The notes: generated by a model not told the origin, from the letters alone. 64,000 nt of DNA from Candidatus Marimicrobium litorale (GCF_026262645.1 NZ_SHNO01000002.1:186001-250000), one strand, 5' to 3'; positions 19,240 to 28,535 are shown, counted from the stretch's first letter. A program made the numbers and translations.

Positions 19240-20280
19240 ATGAAATTGGGCTTTCTGCTGGGCTATTCCGGTAAAGAAATCAGTGTTCCGATCGACTTAA
19301 TCCGACAGGCGGAATCCGTCGGCTTCGATTCCGTGTGGACGGCAGAGGCCTATGGCAATGACGCCGTAACGACAGCCTCATGGATTCTCGCCCAGACCGA
19401 AAAGATCAAGGTCGGTACGGCGATTATGCAGATGCCCGCACGCACGCCCGCGATGTGTGCCATGACGTCCATGTCCCTGCACCAGTTGTCGGGCGGGCGT
19501 TTTATTGCAGGTCTTGGCGCATCCGGTCCGCAGGTGGTTGAGGGTTGGCACGGTGTGCCTTACGGCAAGCCAGTGACGCGCACCAAGGAATACATCCAGA
19601 TCATGCGTGAAATCATGAAACGCGAAGGTCCAGTTGAATTCGATGGAAAAGTCTACCAGATGCCTAATCATGGAGAGGGCACTACAGGGCTGGGCAAGCC
19701 GCTCAAATCTATTCTCAGCGCGTGTCCTGACGTGCCGATTTACACCGCATCAATCACGCCTGCTGGTCTGCGTTGTGCCGGTGAATTTGCCGACGGCGTT
19801 TTTCCCGTTTGGATGAACCCCGAGAAATACGATGTCCTCGGAGAGCACATTGAGCAGGGGTTTGAGAAGGCCGGGCATGGTAAGGGCCTGAAAGATTTCG
19901 ATATTGCGCCCTTCGTGACAGTGGCCCTCAACGATGACCTCGATGCGGCGTTCGATGCACTGAGGCCTTGGCTTGCACTCTATATCGGTGGCATGGGTGC
20001 CAAAGGCAAAAACTTTTATCACGACTACGCGGGCCGCCTTGGCTATGGCGAGGTCGCCACCCGCATCCAGGATTTGTACCTTGCGGGTGATAAGGAGGAG
20101 GCAACGGCGCTGGTCCCGAATGAATTGCTTGACGAAGTGGCTCTGGTGGGACCCAAGGAGCGCATCAAAGAGCGCCTCGTTCCCTGGAAAGAGGCGGGTA
20201 AACGCGGTGAAGTGGGCTCGATGCTGCTGTCTGTCGGCAATGTCGAAGTGATGGAACTGTTTGCCAAAGAACTGTTGTAG
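19240..20280 (+). CDS. LLM-class flavin-dependent (F420-type) oxidoreductase
   Basis: 346 residues of the bacterial luciferase-like TIM-barrel superfamily. MKLGFLLGYSG, the segment AESVGFDSVWTAEAYGNDA and GGRFIAGLGASGPQVVEGWHGVPY match the F420-dependent branch often annotated as methylene-H4MPT reductase-like or Rv-type oxidoreductases in actinobacteria. Cofactor (F420 or FMN) and substrate are not evident. A ribosome site (TGGAGATGA) precedes the ATG. It stands alone between cnoX and aceK with a 123-base leader. No F420 biosynthesis gene is in the window. Confidence 0.8.
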   Translation: MKLGFLLGYSGKEISVPIDLIRQAESVGFDSVWTAEAYGNDAVTTASWILAQTEKIKVGTAIMQMPARTPAMCAMTSMSLHQLSGGRFIAGLGASGPQVVEGWHGVPYGKPVTRTKEYIQIMREIMKREGPVEFDGKVYQMPNHGEGTTGLGKPLKSILSACPDVPIYTASITPAGLRCAGEFADGVFPVWMNPEKYDVLGEHIEQGFEKAGHGKGLKDFDIAPFVTVALNDDLDAAFDALRPWLALYIGGMGAKGKNFYHDYAGRLGYGEVATRIQDLYLAGDKEEATALVPNELLDEVALVGPKERIKERLVPWKEAGKRGEVGSMLLSVGNVEVMELFAKELL

Positions 20281-20332
20281 TCTGCGGTTTGCAAACCTGT
20301 CTGTGCAGTTGCCAGCGATTATTTGATACGCT

Positions 20333-22111
20333 GTGGCTGAGCATTTAGTGATCGGGGAGCGTTTGGTCCAGGTGGAGACGCGAGAGCGCTTTGCGCGCGC
20401 TATATTGTACGGGTTCGAATCTTACTTTGCCCGATTCCAGAACATTACGCTGGCAGCCGAACCTCGTTTCGCTAACGCAGACTGGCAGGGGCTGCGTGAA
20501 TCCTCAATCGAGCGTATCAACCTTTACAAGACAAGTACCCGCGAGACACTGGCGACGGTCAAATTGCTGGCTGGTCAGGACTTAAAGCATCTGGAATTCT
20601 GGCGAGAAGCCAGAGCAATCTACGCCGGCTTGATCGACGGCCGCGACAATTTCGAAATTGCAGAGACCTACTTTAATTCGATGTACTGTGCGGTATTCAG
20701 TCATCAGAAGATTCGTGACGAATACGCGTTTGTGTTTTCGCCGCAGGGCGACATGCCCCCCGCCGACGTGAGCAAGGTGTACAGGACGTACCGGCCGGGC
20801 GATTCGATAAGCGGTATGCTGGGGCAGTTGCTCGACGATTACGCGTTCACCGTACCCTATGAGGATAAGCCTCGCGATATCAAGAATATCGAGCAGGCCC
20901 TTCAACGCTACTTTGCCAGTCGTGGTGACCTGCGCAGCCCTGATACTGAATTTCAGGTGCTTGAGCCCCATTTTTTCCGTAACAAGGGCGCCTATATTGT
21001 AGGCAGAATAGTCTGCCAGGGCCGTTCTGAGCCGATGGTATTGCCTATTCTCCACAGCGAGAATGGCAGTGTGTACGTCGACACGATCCTGTTCGGCTCC
21101 GACCGGGTGAGTGTGTTGTTCAGTTTTACCCGGGCGTATTTTCTGGTGGATGCATCAATACCCGCTCAGTGCGTTCTCTTTCTTCAGCAGCTCATGCCGG
21201 CCAAGCCTATCTCGGAAATTTACAGCGCGATTGGGCACAACAAGCACGGCAAAACCTACTATTACCGCTGTGCATTTCGGCATATGCGAGGGACTACCGA
21301 CCAATTCAATATTGCGCCGGGCATCAAGGGCATGGTGATGACGGTATTCACTCTGCCGTCCTATGATTTTGTATTCAAGGTTATCAAGGATCGTTTCACG
21401 CCGCCAAAAGACATGACGCGAGAGCAGGTGAAGGCCAAGTACGCGTTGGTGAAGCGATGGGACAGGGCCGGACGCATGGCAGACACACAGGAGTTCAAGG
21501 GTCTCGCTTTTGCCAGAGAACGTTTTTCAGAAGCATTGATGGAAGAGCTGCGTGAGGTGGCGCCCTCGGTTATTGAGGAGCACGGTAAGACGCTGGTGAT
21601 CAAGCATGTCTATGTGGAGCGACGTATGACGCCGCTAAACCTCTATCTGCAGGACGCGACGGACGAGCAGGTCGGGGCGGTTATGGATGAGTATGGGAAT
21701 GCCATCAAACAGCTGGCCGCTGCGAATATATTTCCCGGAGATATGCTGCTCAAGAATTTTGGTGTAACCCGGCACGGCCGTGTTGTGTTTTACGATTATG
21801 ATGAAATTCAACCGCTGACAGACTGTAACTTCCGGCGCATACCCGAGCCCCGTAATGAAGAGGATGAGATGTCGAGCAAGCCATGGTACACAGTAAGGGA
21901 CAATGATATTTTTCCGGAAGAATTTTCGCTGTTTTTTTCCGGCAATCAACGTGCCCGGCAGGTGTTTGATACCTTGCATAGCGATATCTACGATGCGGCG
22001 TTCTGGCGAGGCTTGCAGGAGCGTATTCGCACCGGGCACGTTGAAGATTTTTTCCCCTACCGCCGCGAATTGCGTTTTGATCGGCGACTGACTGAAGCGG
22101 AAAGCGCCTGA
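20333..22111 (+). CDS. aceK: Isocitrate dehydrogenase kinase/phosphatase AceK
   Basis: 592 residues along the full AceK length. The ATP-binding region APGIKGMVMTVFTLPSYDFVFKVIKD-like segment (around residues 330-350), ERRMTPLNLYL and the catalytic NFGVTRHGRVVFYDYDEI are diagnostic. A single active site phosphorylates and dephosphorylates isocitrate dehydrogenase, directing carbon into the glyoxylate shunt during growth on acetate or fatty acids. Starts at GTG 20333 with little ribosome-site support; the next in-frame GTG is at 20348. The isocitrate lyase/malate synthase genes are not adjacent. The TGA overlaps the next gene's ATG by one base (TGATG). Confidence 0.95.
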   Translation: MAEHLVIGERLVQVETRERFARAILYGFESYFARFQNITLAAEPRFANADWQGLRESSIERINLYKTSTRETLATVKLLAGQDLKHLEFWREARAIYAGLIDGRDNFEIAETYFNSMYCAVFSHQKIRDEYAFVFSPQGDMPPADVSKVYRTYRPGDSISGMLGQLLDDYAFTVPYEDKPRDIKNIEQALQRYFASRGDLRSPDTEFQVLEPHFFRNKGAYIVGRIVCQGRSEPMVLPILHSENGSVYVDTILFGSDRVSVLFSFTRAYFLVDASIPAQCVLFLQQLMPAKPISEIYSAIGHNKHGKTYYYRCAFRHMRGTTDQFNIAPGIKGMVMTVFTLPSYDFVFKVIKDRFTPPKDMTREQVKAKYALVKRWDRAGRMADTQEFKGLAFARERFSEALMEELREVAPSVIEEHGKTLVIKHVYVERRMTPLNLYLQDATDEQVGAVMDEYGNAIKQLAAANIFPGDMLLKNFGVTRHGRVVFYDYDEIQPLTDCNFRRIPEPRNEEDEMSSKPWYTVRDNDIFPEEFSLFFSGNQRARQVFDTLHSDIYDAAFWRGLQERIRTGHVEDFFPYRRELRFDRRLTEAESA

Positions 22112-22818
22112 TGGCGACTATTTACCTTGTACGCCATGGACAAGCTTCTTTTGGCGCAGAAAACTACGACAAGCTCTCTGACCTCGGTTGTCGTCAGGCG
22201 CAGGTGACAGGAGCGTACTTTCGGGATACCGGTGTCGTTTTTGATGCCGTGTACAGCGGCGACTTATCGCGCCAGCGCGAGACAGCGCGTTTGGCGATAG
22301 CCAGTCAGCCCGCCGAAATCGCGCATCACATTGATCCTCGTTTCAACGAAATAGAAAACGATGAGCAGGTAAAGTACCTGGTGCCGGAAGTGGTAAAAAC
22401 GAACCCCGAAATACAGGCCCTGGTAGACAGGGGTTTGAGTTCCGGCAAGGACTATCAGAAAGTGATCGAGGCGGTATTCAATTACTGGGTTTCGCCCGCA
22501 TGTAGCGACACTCGCCTGGCGAGTTGGGCGGATTATTCTCAAGGTGTCCGCGAGGCCCTGGCTGACGTAATCCGGGCACAGGGTGCAGGAAAAACGGTCG
22601 GTATTTTTGCGTCCGGTGGTACGCTGGCGACCATCGTCGCCGATGTGTTGGGACTGGGCGGCGATGAGACCTATCAATTTTATGAGCCCGTATTCAACTG
22701 TTCGGTGACACAGCTTTTCTACAACCGCTCTAAAGTCTCCCTGTCGTACTACAACGACTGCTCGTTTCTTCGCGTACTCGGAGCACAGCAAGATGAAAAC
22801 CTTGTCACCTATCGCTGA
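22111..22818 (+). CDS. Histidine phosphatase family protein (phosphoglycerate mutase-like)
   Basis: 235 residues starting MATIYLVRHGQASF, with the phospho-acceptor RHG motif at residues 8-10. The second catalytic His region lies near ASGGTLATIV, where the usual GH is replaced by SGG. Typical of the branch-2-like histidine phosphatases annotated as phosphoglycerate mutase family; substrate unknown. Coupled to aceK by a one-base stop/start overlap, and followed at once by another member of the same superfamily. Confidence 0.8.
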   Translation: MATIYLVRHGQASFGAENYDKLSDLGCRQAQVTGAYFRDTGVVFDAVYSGDLSRQRETARLAIASQPAEIAHHIDPRFNEIENDEQVKYLVPEVVKTNPEIQALVDRGLSSGKDYQKVIEAVFNYWVSPACSDTRLASWADYSQGVREALADVIRAQGAGKTVGIFASGGTLATIVADVLGLGGDETYQFYEPVFNCSVTQLFYNRSKVSLSYYNDCSFLRVLGAQQDENLVTYR

Positions 22819-22832
22819 GGGGGGATCGGTTC

Positions 22833-23381
22833 ATCGATATTTTTCTTGTCAGGCATGGTGAGGCGGCAGCCAGTTGGGGCGAAGCGCCGGACCCCGGGTT
22901 GAGCGAACTGGGGCGGCGGCAGGCCCAAACGGTAGCCGATGAGCTCGCTTTGCAGCTGCCACCTGATAGCCACCTGCTGAGCAGTCCATTGCAACGAGCC
23001 CTGGAAACCGCCGCACCACTGGCGCTGCACTTTGGTCGGGATCTTGACAAGCGCGATGCGTTTCGTGAAATTCCTGCACCTGTTCCGTTACCCGAGCGTC
23101 CGGCCTGGTTGCGGCGTTTTATGCAGCAGCGATGGTCCGAGCAGGAAGAAAATCTGCAGGCCTGGCGCAGGACTGCCCTCGATCAGCTACTGGAACTGGA
23201 TCGTCCGGCCGCGGTGTTCACACATTTTCTGGTGATTAATGCGGTGGTGGGGCACGTCACCGGGCAAGCAGAAACATTGTGTTTCTGGCCCGATAACGGT
23301 TCTGTTACGCACCTCGTGCATAAGGGTGATTCGCTGGAACTGGTCAGCGAGGGTCGTCAGATGCAGACCGTGGTTAACTAG
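22833..23381 (+). CDS. Second histidine phosphatase, with no standard start codon
   Basis: About 182 residues beginning DIFLVRHGEAAASWG, with the RHG motif and conserved SSPLQRALETAAPL and FTHFLVIN (second His) segments, so it resembles SixA/cobalamin-type small phosphatases. The frame is closed by TGA at 22794-22796, and there is no ATG, GTG or TTG before the RHG motif. The most natural start is ATC 22833, which follows the GAGGGGGGAT ribosome site by about 7 bases; CTG 22815 or ATT 22839 are alternatives. An ATG at 22855 is out of frame. The first standard in-frame codon (TTG, 22899) would delete the catalytic motif. It begins right after the paralogous phosphatase stop and is probably coupled to it. 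Confidence 0.65.
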   Translation: MDIFLVRHGEAAASWGEAPDPGLSELGRRQAQTVADELALQLPPDSHLLSSPLQRALETAAPLALHFGRDLDKRDAFREIPAPVPLPERPAWLRRFMQQRWSEQEENLQAWRRTALDQLLELDRPAAVFTHFLVINAVVGHVTGQAETLCFWPDNGSVTHLVHKGDSLELVSEGRQMQTVVN

Positions 23382-24232
23382 TCCTTGCGAACCCTGATCA
23401 GGCATTCCTGCGCAGTGGAGGCGACCAGCCGCCCGTCCTGCGAATAGAAACTACCACGGGCAAAGCCGCGGCCGCCAGCACCCACCGGGCTGTCCAGAGA
23501 GTACAGCAGGTATTCGTCTGCGCGGAAGGGCTGATGGAACCAGAGAGCGTGGTCGAGGCTGGCTGACTGCATGTCTTTATCGAAGCCGTGATGTGGGTGC
23601 GGCATGAGTGTTGTGCCGAGTAAGCCAAAGTCCGACATGAATGTGAGTAGGATTTGATGACGGCGCGGGTCTTCGCCGAGGTCACCTATCGCCCGAAACC
23701 AGATATTTTGCTGTGGCTTGCGAATCTCGTTGTTGAGAAAATCCCTCGGGTCAACCGGACGCCGTTCGATAGGCTGTCGCAACGGCGGGTCGAATCGATC
23801 CGGGTATTTTTCTGCCAGACGCGCCCAGCGAGCATGATCAGCCTCCAGACCCTCCGGCCCCGGTACGTCGGGCATGTCTGCGTTATGTTCCAGACCTTCC
23901 TCGTGTATATGAAAGGAAATGGAGGTGTTAAAGATGGCGACACCGTCCTGTCTTGCGACCACGTCGCGGGTCGTAAAGCTGCGCCCGTCACGTCGCCGCT
24001 CTACCTCAAACTGAATGTCTTTCGCGGGATCACCCGGGCGCAGAAAATAGGCGTGCATGGCGTGGGCCAGACGATCCTTGTCCACGGTGCGGGTGGCTGC
24101 ATCCAGTGATTGGGCGGCTACCTGACCGCCAAAAACTCGGCGCGGCCGGGGTGGGCTGGTACCCCGAAATACATCTTCGCCGATTTCCTCAACGATCAGA
24201 AAACTGAGTAGTTTGTCGAGATCTGTAGCCAC
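23378..24232 (-). CDS. tesB: Acyl-CoA thioesterase II (TesB)
   Basis: 284 residues, a double hotdog fold. N-terminal hotdog with VFGGQVAAQSLDAATRTV and AYFLRPGDP; C-terminal hotdog with FMSDFGLL, SLDHALWFHQPF, DEYLLY and ARGSFYSQDGRLVAS. The catalytic Asp/Thr/Gln set of TesB lies in these segments. Hydrolyses medium/long acyl-CoA to free acid and CoA. GTG 24232 has GGAG at 6 bases; an upstream GTG at 24271 would overlap the preceding tetR end by 20 bases. Last gene of the MATE-TetR-TesB run; its stop overlaps the phosphatase stop by 4 bases tail-to-tail. Confidence 0.92.
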   Translation of the reverse strand: MATDLDKLLSFLIVEEIGEDVFRGTSPPRPRRVFGGQVAAQSLDAATRTVDKDRLAHAMHAYFLRPGDPAKDIQFEVERRRDGRSFTTRDVVARQDGVAIFNTSISFHIHEEGLEHNADMPDVPGPEGLEADHARWARLAEKYPDRFDPPLRQPIERRPVDPRDFLNNEIRKPQQNIWFRAIGDLGEDPRRHQILLTFMSDFGLLGTTLMPHPHHGFDKDMQSASLDHALWFHQPFRADEYLLYSLDSPVGAGGRGFARGSFYSQDGRLVASTAQECLIRVRKD

Positions 24233-24251
24233 TTGCTGCTCCTGGTTTTGA

Positions 24252-25553
24252 TTAGTCTGTGGCGTCTGCACGAGGCAGCAGGCCGTTGAATAATACGTTG
24301 AAATAGTCGATAGCGGCGCTCTCCGGGTCGTCTACTTCGCGCCATTTACCGATATCCATGGCGGCGTTGATCGCACCGGCAATCAGCTGCCGGGCAATAA
24401 AAATATTGATGGGTCTGACACTGCCGTCTTCAATGCCCTGCTCTAACAGTTGCCCAAAGTGGGTATTGAGTGCCTCTGTCTGCTTGAGAATTTCGCGCCT
24501 GCGCGCCATGGGCAGCGCGGTGATTGTGTTATAGCGGATCAATGGTCCGTCCGCTGAAATTTGTACTTTGAACGCTTCGAGGCAGATGCGCTGTGCCCTG
24601 ATCAGGCCGCAGTCGGTGCCCCTGTCGGCGCGGTCATGAATGTCTCCGAGAATGTTGAGAGAGCGCTTGTAGCAGCTCGACAGTAGATCTTCCTTGCTTT
24701 TGATATGGTAGTAGAACGCGCCTTTGGAGACTTTCAGGTCTTCTGCAATTTCATCCAGGGACGCGCCGTTGAAGCCTCTGCGGTTGAAAAAGCGTGTGCC
24801 GGTTTTGTAAAAGGCTTCCTGTTTGAGGCGGTTTGTCTCCTCTCGATTAAAACCCTCCAGTGACTCGTTGGGGCGTTCACCGGGCGCGTCCAGCGCAACG
24901 GCGTGCAGTGGCTCCGTGCTGGCCAGACCGTTGGCAAGAATATCAAGTGCGGCGTGTGCCGTGGCCTCCAGTTGTTCCAATGGCACGCCGTGCAGCCAAG
25001 AGAACGTCCAATCGAGTGAGCCCATAATGGCTCGTGTTGTCGCCGTGCTTTCGCAAGGCCGTAGCGAGCCCTCTGCGACTCCGGTGCGAATATTGTTACG
25101 GACACGCTTGAACAGCGCAATATATTGCGCTTCGATTTCCTCTTTGTGCTGTCCCTTGAGTGCGGCAATTTCCATGAGGGCAGCAATATGGGGGCCGGTC
25201 CCGTTCTGGGCTGCTCCCCAACTGACGAAATGTTGTTTCAGAAAACCCGCAGCGCGCGCTCGCGGGTCTGTGGTCTCCTGCTCGATCGTATCGAGTGCGC
25301 TGTGATGATGTTCCAGGGCCACCCGATAGCACTGGTAGATTAAATCTTCTTTGGTCTTTACGTAATAATAGAGACTCGTCTTGGTCAGTCCGAGGCTGGA
25401 TGCTATGTCTTGCAGCGTTGTGCCCCGGGACCCCTGGTAGTTAAACAGTTTGGCTGCCTGTGACAGAATCGCGCTGCGCTTTGCATCGTGCTGCGCGGTG
25501 CGGTTAAACGGGGAGGGCCCGCCGCTGTTTGGTAAGGCGTTATCGGAGGTCAT
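24252..25553 (-). CDS. Tandem-fused double TetR-family regulator
   Basis: 433 residues containing two complete TetR units. Unit 1: helix-turn-helix about 25-75 (AAKLFNYQGSRGTTLQDIASSLGLTKTSLYYYVKTKEDL) and a ligand domain to about 215. Unit 2: helix-turn-helix about 245-295 (GTRFFNRRGFNGASLDEIAEDLKVSKGAFYYHIKSKEDL) and a second ligand domain to the end. Ordinary TetR proteins are 190-220 residues and dimerise; here one chain could form a pseudo-dimer with two different operator and ligand preferences. It lies between the MATE pump and tesB on the same strand, so it likely regulates itself, the pump and/or acyl-CoA metabolism (inference). Confidence 0.9.
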   Translation of the reverse strand: MTSDNALPNSGGPSPFNRTAQHDAKRSAILSQAAKLFNYQGSRGTTLQDIASSLGLTKTSLYYYVKTKEDLIYQCYRVALEHHHSALDTIEQETTDPRARAAGFLKQHFVSWGAAQNGTGPHIAALMEIAALKGQHKEEIEAQYIALFKRVRNNIRTGVAEGSLRPCESTATTRAIMGSLDWTFSWLHGVPLEQLEATAHAALDILANGLASTEPLHAVALDAPGERPNESLEGFNREETNRLKQEAFYKTGTRFFNRRGFNGASLDEIAEDLKVSKGAFYYHIKSKEDLLSSCYKRSLNILGDIHDRADRGTDCGLIRAQRICLEAFKVQISADGPLIRYNTITALPMARRREILKQTEALNTHFGQLLEQGIEDGSVRPINIFIARQLIAGAINAAMDIGKWREVDDPESAAIDYFNVLFNGLLPRADATD

Positions 25554-25644
25554 GATCAGGGGTTCGGCGGCTGGCGGCTTACTGTTAGTTGTGCGATTCC
25601 AACTTTAAGTATTTTTTTTGTCGCTGTCCATAAAATCCGCCGTG

Positions 25645-27000
25645 TTAATGATCGAGGTCGAACTTCACATCCAGCCATTTGCGCGAACGGAAGCGGTAGA
25701 TCAGCATTGTCGTCTTAATTAGGTAGTCCAGTGGCATCACGGCGAAAATCCAGTAAACGGACAGGTCCAGCCAGAGGAAGATGAGGGCGGTTAGCAGTCG
25801 CCCAAAGATGATGCCACAGAAAGTGGCAATGAGGGGGAAGCGGGTGTCGCCGGCGCCCCGCAGAGCGCCACCCAGTGTGAATTCAAATGCCATCAGCGGC
25901 TGTGCGATGGCAATCATATACATGAAAACGACAGTCAGGTGGATAACTTCCGGATCGTCGATCATGAAGGCGGCCAGCTCCTGCGCGAACAAGGCGAGCA
26001 GAATTGACAGTGTGGTCATCGCCGCCAGCGCCATGCGCAGGGAACGCGATACCGCTTTTATTGCGAATTCAGTGTTTCCCGCCCCCAGTTGCTGTCCTAC
26101 GATAGTAGCGGTGGCAATACCGAAGCCAAATCCGATAACAATGGAAAACGCGACAAGCGTGATGCCTATCCCGTAGGCCGCATAGGCCTCAGTGCCATAG
26201 TTGGCAATAATCGCGAAAAACGCCAGAAAGGCGAGTTGTACGATGCCCTGCTCAAGCACCGCTGGCCCGCCTATGGACATGAACTGGCGTGTAATTGACC
26301 AGTCAATAGGCGCCCACTTGGCCGGTTTCAGATTAAAGGCACCGTGCCACCAGAACATCACAAAAGCGATCGTGATTAACGCCGCGCCGAAGCTGCCCCC
26401 CAGCGAAACCCCGGCTACGCCCATCTGCGGCAGGGGACCGGTGCCGAAGGCCAGCATATAGGCGAACACCATGTTGAGTGCGGAGCTAAATATCAGAAAC
26501 CACAGCGGAGTAATGACGTCCCCTGTCGCACGCAGGGCGGTTCCGAGCATCATATTGATCGCTGCAAACACATTAAACAGGCCCAGCCAAAATATGAACT
26601 CGGCGGACAATCGGGTGGTTTCAGCGTCCAGCCCGAACAGCCCGGCGATTTGAGTGGGGATGATGAGTACCGGGATGCTCAGGATCGCGGCCAGTGAAAC
26701 CGAGAGCACCAGCGAAATCCAGGAGACCAGCTCCGCTTGCCGAATCTGCTTCGCACCCCAGCTGCGCGCAATCATCGCGGTGGCGGCGACCGAGACGCCC
26801 ATCAGGATCGCCTGAATCAGGAAAAACACCCGATGACCTGTGGTCACTGCCGCAACGGATGTCGTTCCGAGCTCGGCCACTATTTTGATATGTGCAAACC
26901 CTACGGTGGTAAATAACAGATTGGAGATAATCGTCGGCCAGGCCAGCTGCCAAACATGGCGGCTGGATGAGAGCGGAGTGTCACTCGTGGATGCAGACAA
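25645..27000 (-). CDS. MATE-family efflux transporter
   Basis: 451 residues, 12 predicted helices in two related halves, as in NorM/DinF transporters. Recognisable segments include AWPTIISNLLFTTVGFAH, GTALRATGDVITPLWF, GVAGVSLGG and, in the second half, GQQLGAGNTEFAIKAV and GALRGAGDTRFPL. It exports cationic drugs or metabolites using Na+ or H+. Start TTG 27000 has no clear ribosome site, but no better start lies upstream. The double TetR gene follows 91 bases downstream on the same strand. The 57-base gap to tag suggests tag may be read through into it. Confidence 0.9.
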   Translation of the reverse strand: MSASTSDTPLSSSRHVWQLAWPTIISNLLFTTVGFAHIKIVAELGTTSVAAVTTGHRVFFLIQAILMGVSVAATAMIARSWGAKQIRQAELVSWISLVLSVSLAAILSIPVLIIPTQIAGLFGLDAETTRLSAEFIFWLGLFNVFAAINMMLGTALRATGDVITPLWFLIFSSALNMVFAYMLAFGTGPLPQMGVAGVSLGGSFGAALITIAFVMFWWHGAFNLKPAKWAPIDWSITRQFMSIGGPAVLEQGIVQLAFLAFFAIIANYGTEAYAAYGIGITLVAFSIVIGFGFGIATATIVGQQLGAGNTEFAIKAVSRSLRMALAAMTTLSILLALFAQELAAFMIDDPEVIHLTVVFMYMIAIAQPLMAFEFTLGGALRGAGDTRFPLIATFCGIIFGRLLTALIFLWLDLSVYWIFAVMPLDYLIKTTMLIYRFRSRKWLDVKFDLDH

Positions 27001-27057
27001 GGGGGATTCTCACTTCGGGGACGGAAAGCTTAACACTTTATCGCTGCGGGTGCTGGG

Positions 27058-27633
27058 CTAGGCCAGTTGACGGCATTCACTGTGACGGAAGCAGTCCGTC
27101 GTGTGGTCGTTGACCATGCCGGTAGCCTGCATAGTGGCATACAGTATGGTGGACCCGACGAAGGTGAATCCGCGTTTTTTCATATCCTTGCTGAGACGAT
27201 CGGAAATCGGGCTGTTGGCGGGTACATCGGCCGACGACGGCCAGCAATTTTGCACAGGCTTGCCGTCCACGAAGTCCCAGATATAGCTGGCGAAGCTACC
27301 GCGATCCTCCTGAATCTTCAAAAAGGCCTGAGCGTTTTGCCGTGCGCCGAAAACCTTTAACCGGTTGCGAATGATCTGCGGATTCTGAAGCAGTGTTTCC
27401 AGCTTTTTATCGCTGTAGCGGGCAATTGACTGTGCATCGAAGTTATCAAAGGCCCGACGGTAACCCTCGCGTTTTCGCAGCACTGTGATCCAGGCTAGGC
27501 CCGCCTGTGCGCCCTCCAGTAAAAGAAACTGAAAAAGTGTGCTGTCATCGTATAGCGGCACGCCCCATTCATCGTCATGGTACGCCACGTATAAGGGATC
27601 GTCTGAGCACCATGTGCAACGTTTTTTCCCCAC
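27058..27633 (-). CDS. tag: DNA-3-methyladenine glycosylase I
   Basis: 191 residues. Starts with RCTWCSDDPLYVAYHDDEWG (zinc ligands Cys6 and His19 by analogy with E. coli Tag); the C-terminal zinc pair lies in NDHTTDCFRH. The HhH core contains LFQFLLLEGAQAGLAWITVL and the base-pocket segment GFTFVGSTILYATMQATGMVNDH. Removes 3-methyladenine from alkylated DNA. The alkyltransferase-like gene at 37550 is a second alkylation-response gene in the window. Divergent from the enoyl-CoA hydratase with a 120-base spacer. Confidence 0.96.
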   Translation of the reverse strand: MGKKRCTWCSDDPLYVAYHDDEWGVPLYDDSTLFQFLLLEGAQAGLAWITVLRKREGYRRAFDNFDAQSIARYSDKKLETLLQNPQIIRNRLKVFGARQNAQAFLKIQEDRGSFASYIWDFVDGKPVQNCWPSSADVPANSPISDRLSKDMKKRGFTFVGSTILYATMQATGMVNDHTTDCFRHSECRQLA

Positions 27634-27753
27634 CGGATAGTCTCCTGTAGTTTGAACGCGAACGCAGTGTCACGCGTCGGTCCTGAGTAGACTGGCTAGC
27701 GAGCCCCGAGTGGCTGTGACACACTGCGCTGCACGTTTGCCAGGTAAGTTGCC

Positions 27754-28512
27754 ATGACAGATTCTATTCTATTTAGCCAGACAGGCCACGTATGCCACCT
27801 GCTGTTAAACTGCCCCGAGCAGCACAATGCGCTGGGACGCGAGCAGCTGGATGGTATTCAGCGTGCGCTGGATCAAATAGAGAACGACCCGGAGGTGCGT
27901 GTGTTGCTGCTTACCGGCGCCGGCGAAAAGACCTTTTGTGCCGGTGCATCGTTGCGTGAACTGGATGCCAGTAACGCAGACGCGGCGGGCTTCCAGCTGA
28001 TGACGGCGCGTGTGGCCAGACTCACGGTGCCGACTATATGTGCAGTGAATGGTGATCTTTACGGCGGCGGGGTGGAATTGGCGGCCAGTTGCGACATGCG
28101 TATCGGTGTGCGGGGTAGCAGGATGCGCGTGCCGGCAGCGGAACTGGGTTTATGTTACCCACTGGAGGGAATTTACCGGTTCCTGGAGTGCCTCGGTCCG
28201 GCACTTACCCGGCGAATACTAATGGGGGCAGAAGAATTCGATGCGGATGGCATGCTAAAGATAGGTTTTCTGGATCACCTGGTCGAGCGCGCAGATCTCG
28301 AACGGCGTGCGCAGGAGATGACCCAGCGGCTGGTTGCACTGGCACCTCTCGCGGTGAGCGCCATGAAACAAATTATTCGGCAGGCGGGGGAGTACAGCGT
28401 CGATCCCGCGATGGCCCAAACCCTGTTCAGGCAATGCCTTGAATCTGATGACTTCCAAGAGGGTCTGGCGGCGAAGCGCGAGAAACGCCCGCCAATATTC
28501 ACAGCGCGCTAG
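27754..28512 (+). CDS. Enoyl-CoA hydratase/isomerase family protein
   Basis: 252 residues, crotonase fold. The CoA/oxyanion hole appears at FCAGASLRELD and YGGGVELAASCDMRI; both glutamates usually needed for hydration are present (GGGVELA and VPAAELGL), so hydratase activity is plausible. The C-terminal LAPLAVSAMKQIIRQ helix is typical. It probably acts in fatty acid or related acyl-CoA breakdown; the specific substrate is unknown. Stands alone between divergent tag and convergent apbE-like. A weak ribosome site (CAGGTAAGT) precedes the ATG. Confidence 0.88.
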   Translation: MTDSILFSQTGHVCHLLLNCPEQHNALGREQLDGIQRALDQIENDPEVRVLLLTGAGEKTFCAGASLRELDASNADAAGFQLMTARVARLTVPTICAVNGDLYGGGVELAASCDMRIGVRGSRMRVPAAELGLCYPLEGIYRFLECLGPALTRRILMGAEEFDADGMLKIGFLDHLVERADLERRAQEMTQRLVALAPLAVSAMKQIIRQAGEYSVDPAMAQTLFRQCLESDDFQEGLAAKREKRPPIFTAR

Positions 28513-28535
28513 CGAATGGGTGCCCGCGCACGGCC

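Noticed and set aside
20407-20420. GGTTCGAATC, like a tRNA T-arm
   Set aside because: Inside aceK with no acceptor stem, D-arm or anticodon arm around it.
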